This document shows, piece by piece, positions 1 through 9,592 of a DNA stretch of 17,026 nt. The stretch is from Pseudomonadota bacterium (GTDB taxonomy: Bacteria > Pseudomonadota > Alphaproteobacteria > Acetobacterales > Acetobacteraceae). The notes under the pieces are model-generated. The model saw only the letters and a list, made by a program, of their open reading frames with translations. It was not told the DNA's origin and searched no databases. The translations under genes and the position numbers were made by a program. The stretch is from the NCBI GenBank assembly GCA_021815835.1, contig JAKAZN010000001.1:1-17026 (forward strand), given 5' to 3'. Positions within the stretch are counted from its first letter, which is position 1; every line of letters begins with the position of its first letter.

Positions 1-395
1 TGGGCGATCACCGCTGCGTCTCGCTGCTCCGGCGGCGTGCGCACCAGGCCCCAGAACACCACCGCCATCGGCCGGTTCAGCTGTGTCTGCTGCGCGTCCA
101 TCCACTGGTCAACCCGCGCGCGGGCCCGCGGGTCCTGCGGCCAGAGCGGGCTGTGCGGGGCATGGGCATGGCAGAGATAGCGACAGACCGCGTTGCTCTC
201 CCAGAGGGTGAAATCGTCTTCCTGCAGGGTAGGAACCAGGCCGGTAGGGTTCATGCCGCGATAGGCAGGCGTGTCGGTCTGGCCGAATTTGCCGCCGACG
301 TCGCGCCGGTCGTAGGGCAGGCCCAGTTCCTCCAGGACCCAGATCGCCTTCATCACGTTGCTGGATGTGTTGCGGCCCCACAGGATGCGCGGCAT
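1..395 (-). CDS. Glutathione S-transferase family protein (C-terminal part beyond window)
   Basis: I translated this frame by hand from the ATG at 395-393; 131 codons are open to the left edge, so the gene is partial. The protein begins MPRILWGRNTSSNVMKAIWV, followed by LEELGLPYD, which is the beta-alpha-beta start of a thioredoxin-fold GST N-terminal domain. MNPTGLVPTL contains the usual cis-proline turn (residues ~48-57) and LWESNAVCRYL (~63-73) contains the E-S pair that binds the gamma-glutamyl group of glutathione. From about residue 85 the alpha-helical C-terminal domain begins (RARVDQWMDAQQ). The family conjugates or reduces substrates with glutathione in the cytoplasm; no substrate can be named. 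GGGGGAA just upstream of the ATG is a plausible ribosome binding site. It is divergent from dsbB, 69 bases apart. Family assignment is firm, specific function unknown. Confidence 0.88.
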   Translation of the reverse strand, partial: MPRILWGRNTSSNVMKAIWVLEELGLPYDRRDVGGKFGQTDTPAYRGMNPTGLVPTLQEDDFTLWESNAVCRYLCHAHAPHSPLWPQDPRARARVDQWMDAQQTQLNRPMAVVFWGLVRTPPEQRDAAVIA

Positions 396-464
396 CGGCG
401 GTTTCCCCCGTTCGTGCGAGGCCCGCAGGCTAGGCCGGTTGCGCCCCGGCGGGAAGCGGGGCAC

Positions 465-974
465 ATGGCGCGCATGCGCGCGCCGTCGCACCGTCCCGCC
501 GCCCTGTTCACCGCGCTCGCCGCCGGCGCCGCGCTCGCGGTGGCGCTCGCCTCCGAGGCCTGGGGCGGGCTCGTGCCCTGCGCGCTCTGTCTCGTGGAAC
601 GCTGGCCATACCGGATCGCGATCGGCCTCGGCGTGCTGGCGCTGATCCTGCCGCGCGGCCTGGGGCGCGCGGTGCTGTGGCTGGCAGTGCTGGCCGTGCT
701 GGCCGGCGCGGTGGCCGCGGGGGTGCATGTGGGCGTGGAGTTCGGCTGGTGGCCGAGCCCACTGCCGGAGTGCGCCGCGCCGCATTTCGTCGCCGGCTCC
801 ATCGCGCAGCGCCTGGCGTCGATGCCCGCGCTGCCCTCCAAGCCCTGCGATTCGCCCACCTATCTGATCCCCGGCCTGCCGGTCTCGATGGCGGCGATGA
901 ACCTGATCTACGCGCTGGTCTTCGCCGTCCTGCTGGGAAGCGCGCTGGAACGAAGCCAGGGACGGCGGCGATGA
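465..974 (+). CDS. dsbB: Disulfide bond formation protein B (DsbB)
   Basis: This 169-residue inner-membrane protein would re-oxidise periplasmic DsbA and pass the electrons to quinone. Four hydrophobic segments are visible (about residues 12-33, 48-63, 66-90 and 143-161). The first periplasmic loop carries C39-A-L-C42 and the second carries C103 and C128, almost the spacing of E. coli DsbB (41/44 and 104/130). An Arg follows the first pair (VERWPYR), where DsbB proteins keep a quinone-site arginine. IPGLPVSMAAMNLIYAL is typical of the start of the last helix. I chose ATG 465 because the open frame upstream (from 153) overlaps the GST gene and has no family resemblance; the next ATG, at 474, is an alternative. 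The stop overlaps the start of coq7 (ATGA). Confidence 0.93.
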   Translation: MARMRAPSHRPAALFTALAAGAALAVALASEAWGGLVPCALCLVERWPYRIAIGLGVLALILPRGLGRAVLWLAVLAVLAGAVAAGVHVGVEFGWWPSPLPECAAPHFVAGSIAQRLASMPALPSKPCDSPTYLIPGLPVSMAAMNLIYALVFAVLLGSALERSQGRRR

Positions 975-1504
975 GGCTGCCTGGCGATCCCTCCGCTCGC
1001 GCGGCGACGGCGCGGATGATCCGGGTCGATCACGCCGGCGAATACGGCGCGGTCCGCATCTACCAGGGTCAGCGCGCCATTCTGGGGCGCGGCGCGTCCG
1101 GCCCGGTCCTGGAGCACATGCAGGCGCAGGAGCAGGCGCATCTGGCGCGGTTTTCCGCGCTGATCGCCGAGCGCGGCGTGCGCCCGACCGCGCTGTTGCC
1201 GCTCTGGCATCTGGCCGGCTTCGCGCTGGGCGCGGCGACCGCGGCGCTCGGCGAGCGCGCCGCGATGGCCTGCACCGTGGCGGTGGAGGAGGCGATCTGC
1301 GCCCATTATGCGCGCCAGGAAGATGCGCTGGCGGGCGAAGACCCCGCGCTCGCCGCCGAAATCGCCGGCTTTCGCGCCGAGGAGGCCGAGCACCGCGACA
1401 TCGGCCTCGATCGCGGCGCGCGGGAGGCACCGGGCCACCGCCTGCTGTCGGCCGCCATCAAGGCCGGCTGCCGGGTGGCGATCGCGTTGAGCGAGCGCGT
1501 TTGA
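971..1504 (+). CDS. coq7: COQ7-type demethoxyubiquinone hydroxylase
   Basis: A 177-residue ferritin-like diiron monooxygenase that adds the last ring hydroxyl in ubiquinone synthesis at the inner face of the membrane. The diiron ligands are visible in order: E24 in VDHAGEYGAVRIYQGQ, E54-x-x-H57 in MQAQEQAHL, E106/E107 in VAVEEAICAHY, and E138-x-x-H141 in FRAEEAEHRDIG. Length and motif order match bacterial COQ7. A hydrophobic stretch around residues 76-93 fits the membrane-associated hairpin of the family. The ATG at 971 overlaps the dsbB TGA, so it is probably translationally coupled to dsbB. The gene ends facing the end of ntrX. Confidence 0.95.
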   Translation: MRLPGDPSARAATARMIRVDHAGEYGAVRIYQGQRAILGRGASGPVLEHMQAQEQAHLARFSALIAERGVRPTALLPLWHLAGFALGAATAALGERAAMACTVAVEEAICAHYARQEDALAGEDPALAAEIAGFRAEEAEHRDIGLDRGAREAPGHRLLSAAIKAGCRVAIALSERV

Positions 1505-1533
1505 TACCATCTGGCGGAATGGGCGATCCTTCC

Positions 1534-1563
1534 GGCGCATGGCCAGCGACTGGCGCCTGCGCC
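1534..1563. terminator. Hairpin between the convergent coq7 and ntrX ends
   Basis: The 69-base gap between the two converging stops holds a stem: GGCGCA (1534-1539) pairs with TGCGCC (1558-1563). Inside it GCCAG (1542-1546) pairs with CTGGC (1550-1554) around a CGA loop. It is symmetrical enough to fold in both transcripts, as expected for a shared terminator. No T-tract follows on either side, so function is inferred from position only. Confidence 0.4.
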
Positions 1564-1573
1564 ACCGCCCGCG

Positions 1574-2977
1574 TTACCCCCCCACCCGCTCCCGCTCGTC
1601 CGTGTTCACCCCCAGCTGCTTCAGCTTGCGGTGCAGCGCGCTCCGCTCCATCCCCACGAAATTCGCGGTGCGGCTGATATTCCCCCCGAACCGCAATAAT
1701 TGCGCATGCAGATACCGGCTCTCGAACAGATCCCGTGCCTCGCGCAGTGGCAGCGCCATCACGTCCGCGCCCGGATCGGTGGCCAGCAGCGCCGGCGCGC
1801 CCGCCGCCAGCTCCGGCGGCAGCATGTCGGGGCGGATCGGATCCGCCGGCCCGCCCGGGGCCATGATGAGCAGCCAATCCACCAGGTTGCGCAGCTGGCG
1901 CACATTGCCGGGCCAGTCATAGGCCTGCAGCGCCGTCATCGCGTCCGCCGACATCTCGCGCAGCGCCATCCCGGAGGTCTCGGCCGAGCGCGCCATGAAA
2001 TGCAGCGCCAGCGGGGGGATATCCTCCCGCCGCTCGCGCAGCGCCGGCAGGCGCAGCGGCACCACCGCCAGCCGGTAATAGAGATCCTCGCGGAACCGCC
2101 CCGCCGCGATCTCGGCCGCGAGATCGCGCGACGTCGCGGCCAGCACCCGCACATCCACCCGCACGCGCGCCGAGCCGCCCAGCCGCTCGAACGCCTGGTC
2201 CTGCAGCACGCGCACGATCTTCGCCTGCGTCTCCGGCGGCATGTCGGAGACCTCGTCGAGCAGCAGGGTCCCGCCATGGGCGCGTTCCAGCACGCCGGCG
2301 CGGCGCGGATGGGCGGCGGGATCGGCGCCCGCCTCCACGCCGAACAATTCCTCCTCGAACCGCGACGGCGCCAGGGTCGCGCAGTTCAGCACCACGAAGG
2401 GCCCGTCCGCGCGGCGGGAGCGCGCGTGGATCATCCGCGCCGCCACTTCCTTGCCCGATCCCGCGGCGCCCTGGATCAGCACGCGCGAGCCGGTGGGCGC
2501 CACCCGCTCGATCTGCCCGCGCACCGCCCCGATCGCGCCGGAGTGGCCGGTCAGCTGCGTCTCCGGCCCCGCCCGCAGGCGCAGCTCGGCGTTCTCCCGC
2601 GCCAGCGAGGCGGCCTCCAGCGCGCGACGGACCAGCAGCAGCAGGCGGTCGGAATCGAACGGCTTCTGGATGAAATCATAGGCGCCGTGCTGGATCGCCT
2701 GCACCGCCATCTCGATCGTGCCGTGGCCGGAGATCATCACCACCGGCACGTGCGGCTCTTCCCGGTGCAGCGCGGTCAGGATGCCGAGCCCGTCCAGCTT
2801 GGAGCCTTGCAGCCACACATCGAGGATCGCGAGCGCCGGCCGGCGCGTGCGAAACGCCGCCAGCGCCGAGTCGGAATCGCCGGCGCCGCGGGTCTCGTAG
2901 CCCTCGTCGCGCAGGATGCCCTCGATCAGCAGCCGGATATCGGGCTCGTCATCGACGATCAGGATGTCATGCGCCAT
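1574..2977 (-). CDS. ntrX: NtrX nitrogen/redox response regulator
   Basis: A 467-residue cytoplasmic response regulator. The receiver domain (1-~120) has the acidic pocket D9/D10, phospho-acceptor D53 in ILDVW, S83 and K105 in IQKPF. The AAA+ domain (~140-370) has Walker A around residues 170-177 (GAAGSGKE) and Walker B LLLDEV with D241/E242. A Fis-type helix-turn-helix ends the protein (NISRTANFVGMERSALHRKL). Between ELFG and the Walker B region the sigma-54 loop GAFTGA is missing; the sequence reads VEAGADPAAHPRRAG instead. Start 2977 is preferred over the ATG at 3004 because GGGAGG (2983-2988) lies 5 bases upstream and [13 protein letters not shown] is a normal receiver start. It overlaps the ntrY end by 11 bases and is the last gene of the operon. 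Confidence 0.95.
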   Translation of the reverse strand: MAHDILIVDDEPDIRLLIEGILRDEGYETRGAGDSDSALAAFRTRRPALAILDVWLQGSKLDGLGILTALHREEPHVPVVMISGHGTIEMAVQAIQHGAYDFIQKPFDSDRLLLLVRRALEAASLARENAELRLRAGPETQLTGHSGAIGAVRGQIERVAPTGSRVLIQGAAGSGKEVAARMIHARSRRADGPFVVLNCATLAPSRFEEELFGVEAGADPAAHPRRAGVLERAHGGTLLLDEVSDMPPETQAKIVRVLQDQAFERLGGSARVRVDVRVLAATSRDLAAEIAAGRFREDLYYRLAVVPLRLPALRERREDIPPLALHFMARSAETSGMALREMSADAMTALQAYDWPGNVRQLRNLVDWLLIMAPGGPADPIRPDMLPPELAAGAPALLATDPGADVMALPLREARDLFESRYLHAQLLRFGGNISRTANFVGMERSALHRKLKQLGVNTDERERVGG

Positions 2978-5245
2978 CGTTGCCTCCCTCGTCGTCGTGC
3001 CCATCGCCCGCCGGGGCCGGCAGGATCAGGCTGGCGATCGCGCCCGGCCCGTCCGGGCGATCTTCCAGCAGCAATTTGCCGCCGTGATCTTCCATGATCT
3101 TCTTCACGATCGCGAGGCCCAGCCCCGTCCCCTTCGGCTTGTGCGTCACATAGGGTTCCGTCAGCCGCCCGCGATCCTCCTGCGGCAGGCCGATGCCGTC
3201 ATCGGTGACGCTGAGGCGGATCTCTCCCCCCGCGCGGGTCACCGCAACCGTGATCGCGCCGTGATCGTCCGGCGTGCGCGGGCGCATCGCCACCGCGTCC
3301 GCGGCGTTGGCGATCAGGTTCGACAGCGCCTGGCGCAGCATCCGCCGATCGACGGGCGCCACCGGGCCGCGCTCGGGGATGTCGCTGCGCCACGTGATCC
3401 CGGGGCGCGCGGTTTTCTGCAACACCAGCGCCTCGCGCGCGATGCGGCCGACATCCTCGGGCTTGATGACCGGCTGCGGCATCCGCGCGAAGGCGGAGAA
3501 TTCGTCAACCATCCGCCCGATATCGCCGACATGGCGCACGATCGTCTCGGCGCATTGCGCGAAGGTTTCCGGATCGGACGTGATCTCGCGCCCGAAGCGG
3601 CGCTTGAGGCGCTCGGCGGCGAGCTGGATCGGCGTGAGCGGGTTCTTGATTTCGTGGGCGATGCGGCGCGCCACGTCGGCCCAGGCGGCCTTGCGCTGCG
3701 CGGACTGCAATTCGGTGATGTCGTCGAAGGTGACGACGAATCCCTCCGCCCGTTCGCCCGACAGATCGGCGCCGATCCGCACCAGCAAGGTGCGCCGCCG
3801 CGCCGGCGGGCCGAGCTCCACCTCCCCGGTTTGCGCGCGCCCGGGCTCGGCCAGCGCGGCGGCGACCATCGGGGCGAATTCCGGCACGATCTCCGCAAGC
3901 CTCTGGCCCGTCGCGGCGAGCAGGTCGGTCCCCAGCAACTGGTCCGCGACCCGGTTCGGCAGTTCGATCCGTCCCTGCGGATCGAGCCCGACCACGCCGG
4001 CGGAGACGCCGGAGAGCACGGTTTCGGTGAAGCGGCGGCGCTCGTCGATCTGCCGGTAGGCCGCCATCAGCTCGTCGCGTTGGGCGAAAAGCTGCCCGGT
4101 CATGCGGTTGAAGGCGCGCGAGAGGCCGGCGATCTCGTCGTTGGTGGCCGTCTCCGGCACGCGCACCGCGAGATCGCCGCCACGCACCCGTTCCGCGGCC
4201 AGGATCAACTGCCCGATCGGGCGCGCGATCTGGTTCGCCATGACCAGCCCGATCAACACCGCCGCCGACAGCACCAGCAGCGCCACCATCGCGAAAATCC
4301 AGGCGAATGCGATCTGCAGCCACGATCGGTTGGCGTCCAGGCGCTTGTATTGCGCCACCGCCTGCTCGGTGCGCTGCATGTAGTGCAGGATCTGCGGATC
4401 GACCGGCCGGCCGATCATCAGCACCAGTTTCGGTGTAGAATCGAGCGCCACCAGCGCGCGCACCCGCGACCCGTCCCTGGAATCGAGCACCACCGCGCCG
4501 CCTTGCAGCGCCTGGTTGATCGCCCAGCGTGGCGGCGGGCTGACGCCGAGGCCGCCGAACAATCCGGCCGAGGCCATCACCTGCTCCGAGGCCGCATCGT
4601 AAATCACCGCCTCGGTCAGGCCGCGCAGGCTGGTCTGCGCGGCGAGCGAGCGGGCGAAATCGCGCGGGTCGATCGCCAGCATCGCGCCGGACCGGCCGAT
4701 ATCGGCGGCCATCTCCAGCGCGACCGCACGGATATTGTCGCGATGCTCCTCCAGATAGCCGCGCGCGACCTGCAGGGATTCGGTGACCGCGGTACGGACC
4801 GGATCGTTGAACCAGGCTTGGATGCCGGTATGGAAGAATGCCACCGCGAAGCCGGCGACCACGATGGAGGGCGCGACCGCCACGCCGCTGAACAGCAGCA
4901 CGAGCCGCACATGCAGCCGCGACCCCGCCGCGCCGCGCCGCCGTTCCGTGACGACGCGCGTGAGCCGCCCGGCCAGCACCAGCCCCAGCAGCAGCAGCAC
5001 CGAGAGATTGGCCCACACCAAGCCGACGCCGATCCCGGAACTGGACGCGAACGGCGACCCGCGCGCCAGCACTGCGAAGGTGGCGATCCCGGAGGCGAGC
5101 GCGAGCACCACCAGCAGCACCGTGACCGCCTTGCCCAGCAGCGCCTCCGCCAGCCGGCTGGACCAGGACGGCCTGGCGCCATCCGGGCCGATCGAGACGG
5201 GCGTGACCGCGGGCGGATCGAGCGCCGCTTTCGGCGGCACCTGGT

Positions 5246-5249
<4 letters not shown>
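2967..5249 (-). CDS. ntrY: NtrY membrane sensor histidine kinase
   Basis: A 760-residue membrane-bound kinase that phosphorylates NtrX. Hydrophobic segments lie at about residues 41-64, 75-94, 115-139 and 312-338, with a sensing region of about 170 residues between the last two. A HAMP linker (~338-390) and a PAS domain (~404-515) follow. The dimerisation/phosphotransfer helix has H532 in [17 protein letters not shown]. The ATPase domain has N-box NLIANAADA (644-652), D683 in DDGIGLP, and GTGLGL (707-712). This architecture and the [11 protein letters not shown] sequence are characteristic of NtrY. ATG 5249 overlaps the ntrC stop as ATGA, and the end overlaps ntrX. What the sensor detects cannot be read from the sequence; nitrogen and redox roles are reported in other alphaproteobacteria. 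Confidence 0.95.
2983..2988 (-). promoter_or_regulatory. Ribosome binding site of ntrX (decides the start)
   Basis: GGGAGG, 5 bases before ATG 2977 and inside the last codons of ntrY. The upstream in-frame ATG at 3004 would add nine residues ahead of the receiver domain. Confidence 0.7.
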
Positions 5250-6691
<1,442 letters not shown>

Positions 6692-6701
6692 GCGCTTCGC
6701 C

Positions 6702-7850
6702 TCAACAGGAGGGATCGTCCTCCGCCAGCACCGGCAGATGCAGACGGAATTCGGTGCGGCCGGGCCGGCTATCGACCTCGATCAGCCCGCCATGGTCGCC
6801 CACGATCTTGGCGACCAGTGCAAGTCCGAGGCCGGAGCCGGAGGATTTGGTGGTGACGAAGGGTTCGAACAGATGCAGGCGAAGATCGTCCGGGATGCCC
6901 GGTCCGTTATCGCGCACCACGACATAGAGCGGCAGGTCGAGCCGGCTCGGCGAGCCCGCCACCGCGAGCCTCATGCCCTGCTGGAAGCCGGTGGCGAGCA
7001 CGATTTCCCCGTTCGGCTGGTCGGCTACCGCCTCGGCGGCGTTCTTCACCAGATTGAGCACCACCTGCACCAGTTGGTCGCGATTGCCCCACACCGGCGG
7101 CAGGGACGGGTCATAGAGTTCCTGGAATCGGATCGCCGGGGCAAATCCCGATTGCGCGACCTTGCGGACATGCTCCAGCACGCGATGGATGTTCACGCCC
7201 GATCGCGCGATCGGCTTTTCGCCGAACATCTCCATCCGATCGACCAGCGCGCGGATGCGGTCGGCCTCCTCGCGGATCAGCACCGCGAGTTCGCGGTCGG
7301 CGGGCGTCACCGAGGCCTCCAGCAATTGCGCGGCGCCGCGGATGCCCGATAGCGGGTTCTTTACCTCGTGGGCGAGGATTGCGGCCATGCCGGTGACGCT
7401 GCGCGCGGCGCCGCGAAACGCGAGCTGGCGGTCGAGCGCGCGCGCGCCGGAGACATCCTGGAACACCAGCACGACGGCACCGGCATCGTCGGGCAACGGC
7501 GAGCCATGCACGGTGATGCCCGGCTTGTGCAGGCGCGGGCTTTCCAGCGTCAGGTCATGGCCGGAGACGGTCGCCTCATGCGCGCGCACCTGCTCGAGCA
7601 GGAGGAACAGCGGATTATCGGCGGGCACCAGATCGGTCAGCGCCATCTGCGCGAGATGCGCGGCCGAGACGCCGAGGAATTGTTCCGCCGCGTGATTGGC
7701 GAAGCGGAATCGGCTCTCGGCGTCCAGCACCACCATGGGCACCGGCAGGGCGCCGAGCAGGGCGAGCGGATCGGGAGCCGACGGACGCGGCTCGCGGTCG
7801 CGCACGCGGCCGATGACGGCGCGCAGGCGCGAGGCGACGGCGCCGCTCAT
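6702..7850 (-). CDS. ntrB: NtrB nitrogen sensor histidine kinase/phosphatase
   Basis: A 382-residue soluble kinase; I see no membrane segment. An N-terminal PAS domain (~30-135, [18 protein letters not shown] onward) precedes the phosphotransfer helix with H161 in [20 protein letters not shown], the wording typical of NtrB/GlnL. The ATPase domain shows NLVKNAAEA (266-274), D314 in DNGPGIP, and [10 protein letters not shown] (~337-346). In the known pathway PII protein (GlnB) binds NtrB and turns its kinase activity into phosphatase activity on NtrC; no glnB lies here. The start codon directly abuts the dusB stop, and GGAGG (7859-7863) inside the last dusB codons is the ribosome binding site, so translation is probably coupled. 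Confidence 0.95.
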   Translation of the reverse strand: MSGAVASRLRAVIGRVRDREPRPSAPDPLALLGALPVPMVVLDAESRFRFANHAAEQFLGVSAAHLAQMALTDLVPADNPLFLLLEQVRAHEATVSGHDLTLESPRLHKPGITVHGSPLPDDAGAVVLVFQDVSGARALDRQLAFRGAARSVTGMAAILAHEVKNPLSGIRGAAQLLEASVTPADRELAVLIREEADRIRALVDRMEMFGEKPIARSGVNIHRVLEHVRKVAQSGFAPAIRFQELYDPSLPPVWGNRDQLVQVVLNLVKNAAEAVADQPNGEIVLATGFQQGMRLAVAGSPSRLDLPLYVVVRDNGPGIPDDLRLHLFEPFVTTKSSGSGLGLALVAKIVGDHGGLIEVDSRPGRTEFRLHLPVLAEDDPSC

Positions 7851-8933
7851 TCAGGCGGCCTCCGCCAGCTTCGGGGGCGCGGGGGCGCGGGTCGCGTCGG
7901 CCTCGATCAGGCGGTCATAGAAGCGGTCGATCAGGGCGAGCACGGCGGGAATGTCGGTCAGGGTGGTGACGGTGGCGCGGAACTCGGCCGAGCCGGGCAG
8001 GCCGCGCGAATACCAGCCGAGATGCTTGCGCGCGAGGCGCAGGCCGGCATCGGCGCCGAAATGGACCAGCATGGCCTCGTAATGATCGCGCAGGATGGAT
8101 TTCTGCGCGGCCAGCCCCGGTTCCGGCGCGCGCTGCCCGGTGCGGAGGAAATGCGCGACCTGGGCAGGGAACCAGGGCCGGCCGTAGCAGCCGCGGCCGA
8201 TCATTACGCCGTCGGCGCCGGAGCGGGCGAGCGCGGCGGCGGCATCGTCCTCGGTGAGGATGTCGCCGTTGGCGATCACCGGCAGGGCGGTGGCCTGTTT
8301 CACCTCGGCGATGAAATCCCAGTCGGCGCGGCCGTTATAGAATTGCTGGCGGGTGCGGCCATGCACGGTGACCATGCGGATGCCGGATTGCTCGGCGATG
8401 CGCGCAAGCCGTGGGGCATTGCGGCTGGCGTGGTCCCAGCCGGTGCGCATCTTCAACGTCACCGGGACCGGAACGGCGCGCACGGTGGCTTCCAGGATCG
8501 CGCCGGCGGCGGCTTCGTCGCGCATGAGCGCTGAGCCGGCCGACTGGCCGAGGGCGACCTTCTTCACCGGGCAGCCGAAATTGATATCGATCAGATCGGC
8601 GCCGCGATCGACGGCGAGCTGCGCGGCCTCGGCCATGGCCCGCGGTTCGCAGCCGGCGAGCTGCACGGCGCTGATGCCGCCGGCGCCATCGACCTCGGCC
8701 ATGCGGAGCGTGTTGCGGTTCTCGCGGATCATCGCCCAGGAGGCGATCATTTCGGAGACGACCATCCCGGCGCCGTGCCGCTTGGCCAGGCGGCGGAACG
8801 GGAGATCGGTGACGCCCGACATGGGGGCAAGGATGACCGGGATGTCGATGCAGATTCCGCCACCGAGCGGAATCGGGGCAAGGGGCGACGTGGCGCTGCG
8901 GGAGTTTGTGGTTTGCGGATGACAGGTGCCCAT
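7851..8933 (-). CDS. dusB: tRNA-dihydrouridine synthase DusB (NifR3)
   Basis: A 360-residue flavin enzyme that reduces uridines in tRNA to dihydrouridine. The TIM-barrel FMN fold is shown by VILAPMSGVTDLPFRRL (34-50), QLAG, DINFGCPVKKV with catalytic C121, VTLKMRTGW (K161), VTVHGRTRQQ, VIANGDI and GVMIGRGCYGRPWF. As nifR3 it is the first gene of ntr operons in Rhodobacter, Azospirillum and relatives, as here. The first APM motif sits about 20 residues later than in E. coli DusB, so the N terminus is extended; no later ATG or GTG precedes the conserved core, so ATG 8933 is kept. No Shine-Dalgarno is visible before it, which fits the nearly leaderless transcript proposed for the promoter upstream. 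Confidence 0.95.
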   Translation of the reverse strand: MGTCHPQTTNSRSATSPLAPIPLGGGICIDIPVILAPMSGVTDLPFRRLAKRHGAGMVVSEMIASWAMIRENRNTLRMAEVDGAGGISAVQLAGCEPRAMAEAAQLAVDRGADLIDINFGCPVKKVALGQSAGSALMRDEAAAGAILEATVRAVPVPVTLKMRTGWDHASRNAPRLARIAEQSGIRMVTVHGRTRQQFYNGRADWDFIAEVKQATALPVIANGDILTEDDAAAALARSGADGVMIGRGCYGRPWFPAQVAHFLRTGQRAPEPGLAAQKSILRDHYEAMLVHFGADAGLRLARKHLGWYSRGLPGSAEFRATVTTLTDIPAVLALIDRFYDRLIEADATRAPAPPKLAEAA

Positions 8934-8942
8934 GATTTGGGC

Positions 8943-8971
8943 AATCTAGCGCCACAGTGGCGCGGGCGCAA
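8943..8971 (-). promoter_or_regulatory. Predicted promoter of the dusB-ntrBCYX operon
   Basis: TTGCGC (8971-8966) and TAGATT (8948-8943) lie 17 bases apart and resemble a housekeeping sigma-factor promoter (3/6 and 4/6 matches to the E. coli consensus). Transcription would start near 8936, three bases before the dusB ATG. The dapA region holds a similar pair (TTGCGA, 17 bases, TAGCTT), which gives mild support. Only sequence inspection backs this. Confidence 0.45.
8949..8963. promoter_or_regulatory. Perfect palindrome in the dusB promoter spacer (possible operator)
   Basis: GCGCCAC (8949-8955) and GTGGCGC (8957-8963) are exact inverted repeats around one central base. They fill nearly the whole gap between the proposed -35 and -10 boxes, a classic operator position. 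No regulator can be named from the site, and chance is not excluded in such GC-rich DNA. Confidence 0.4.
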
Positions 8972-9030
8972 TCGGCTCGCCGTGCGGCGTTGGCCCGACC
9001 GGAAACCTCACCTTTCCCGTGCGTGACCGG

Positions 9031-9504
9031 TCAGCCGCGCGCCCGCCTCGGACGGCGGGAGGCCAACAGAGCGGCCAGCGCGCCGACGGCCAGCAACCCG
9101 GCGGCCGGCGGCTCCGGCACGTTCCGGGGCGGCGAAGGGGAGGGGGTCCGGCTCTGTCCGCCCCGGCGCGATCGCGTCGTCACGGCAATAACCCCCGGCA
9201 GGGGACTCGTCGGGCTCGCCGCCCGCGCGGGCGCCGTTCCGGCGGCGGGAAGATGGAGCATGACGAGACTGAACGCCGCCGGCGCGGGCTGCCAGCGCGC
9301 CGTGGTCGGCGCTGGCCCGGTCGGGGCGAACATCCCGCCGCGCAGGAACTCCCGCTTCGGGATCACCCAATGGCAGGTATGCGTGTGGCAGCCGGTGGGC
9401 AGCGGATGAGCCGCCAGATAGGCGCCCAGCATCCAGGGCGCGATATGGACGATCTTCCGGCAGGCCGCGCTGCCGATCTTGACGCACATCCAGGCCCTGG
9501 CCAT
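9031..9504 (-). CDS. Unrecognised small protein with PEP-CTERM-like C-terminal tail
   Basis: I do not recognise the body of this 157-residue protein. Codons carry G or C at nearly every third position from the first residues on, unlike the competing frames, so I think it is coding. The tail has the three parts of a PEP-CTERM sorting signal: VPEP (129-132), a hydrophobic stretch (134-148) and a basic end RRPRR (150-154). Such tails are recognised by exosortases in exopolysaccharide-producing bacteria. Against this, no clear signal peptide is seen: the N terminus is MARAWMCVKIGSAACRK with only a weak hydrophobic patch at ~21-32. A Cys/His cluster, CHTHTCH (39-45), stands out, and the middle is Pro/Ala-rich. 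The upstream frame closes at 9546 without another start. No exosortase gene is in the window. Confidence 0.6.
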   Translation of the reverse strand: MARAWMCVKIGSAACRKIVHIAPWMLGAYLAAHPLPTGCHTHTCHWVIPKREFLRGGMFAPTGPAPTTARWQPAPAAFSLVMLHLPAAGTAPARAASPTSPLPGVIAVTTRSRRGGQSRTPSPSPPRNVPEPPAAGLLAVGALAALLASRRPRRARG

Positions 9505-9543
9505 CGATCGCTCGTCGTGTCCACATAAGAGAGGTCGGTCTCC

Positions 9544-9572
9544 TTATTAGGGCATACGGCGTTCGATTGCAA
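9544..9572 (-). promoter_or_regulatory. Possible promoter of the PEP-CTERM-like gene
   Basis: TTGCAA (9572-9567) and TAATAA (9549-9544) are 17 bases apart in a comparatively A/T-rich patch of the 88-base gap after the PcaB-like gene. The -10 match is weak (3/6). The placement suggests the small gene has its own transcript. Confidence 0.3.
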
Positions 9573-9592
9573 CCTGAGATTGTGATCGGGCG

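Noticed and set aside
153..464. 104-residue N-terminal extension of DsbB
   Set aside because: It runs antisense over the GST coding region and DsbB proteins start close to the first membrane helix.
1700..3097. 465-codon plus-strand frame opposite ntrX
   Set aside because: Same shadow effect; low-complexity Arg/Gln/His composition and no motif, while ntrX is certain on the other strand.
9370..9390. C-x4-C-H in the small protein as a true cytochrome c haem site
   Set aside because: The standard motif is CxxCH, no distal ligand or signal peptide is evident, and a metal site or coincidence is at least as likely; kept only as a remark in the finding.
9008..9526. 172-codon minus-strand frame overlapping the PEP-CTERM-like gene
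   Set aside because: Its third codon positions are mixed, whereas the 157-residue frame has G/C there almost throughout and a meaningful tail. AAGGAG upstream is 13 bases from its ATG, too far to be convincing.
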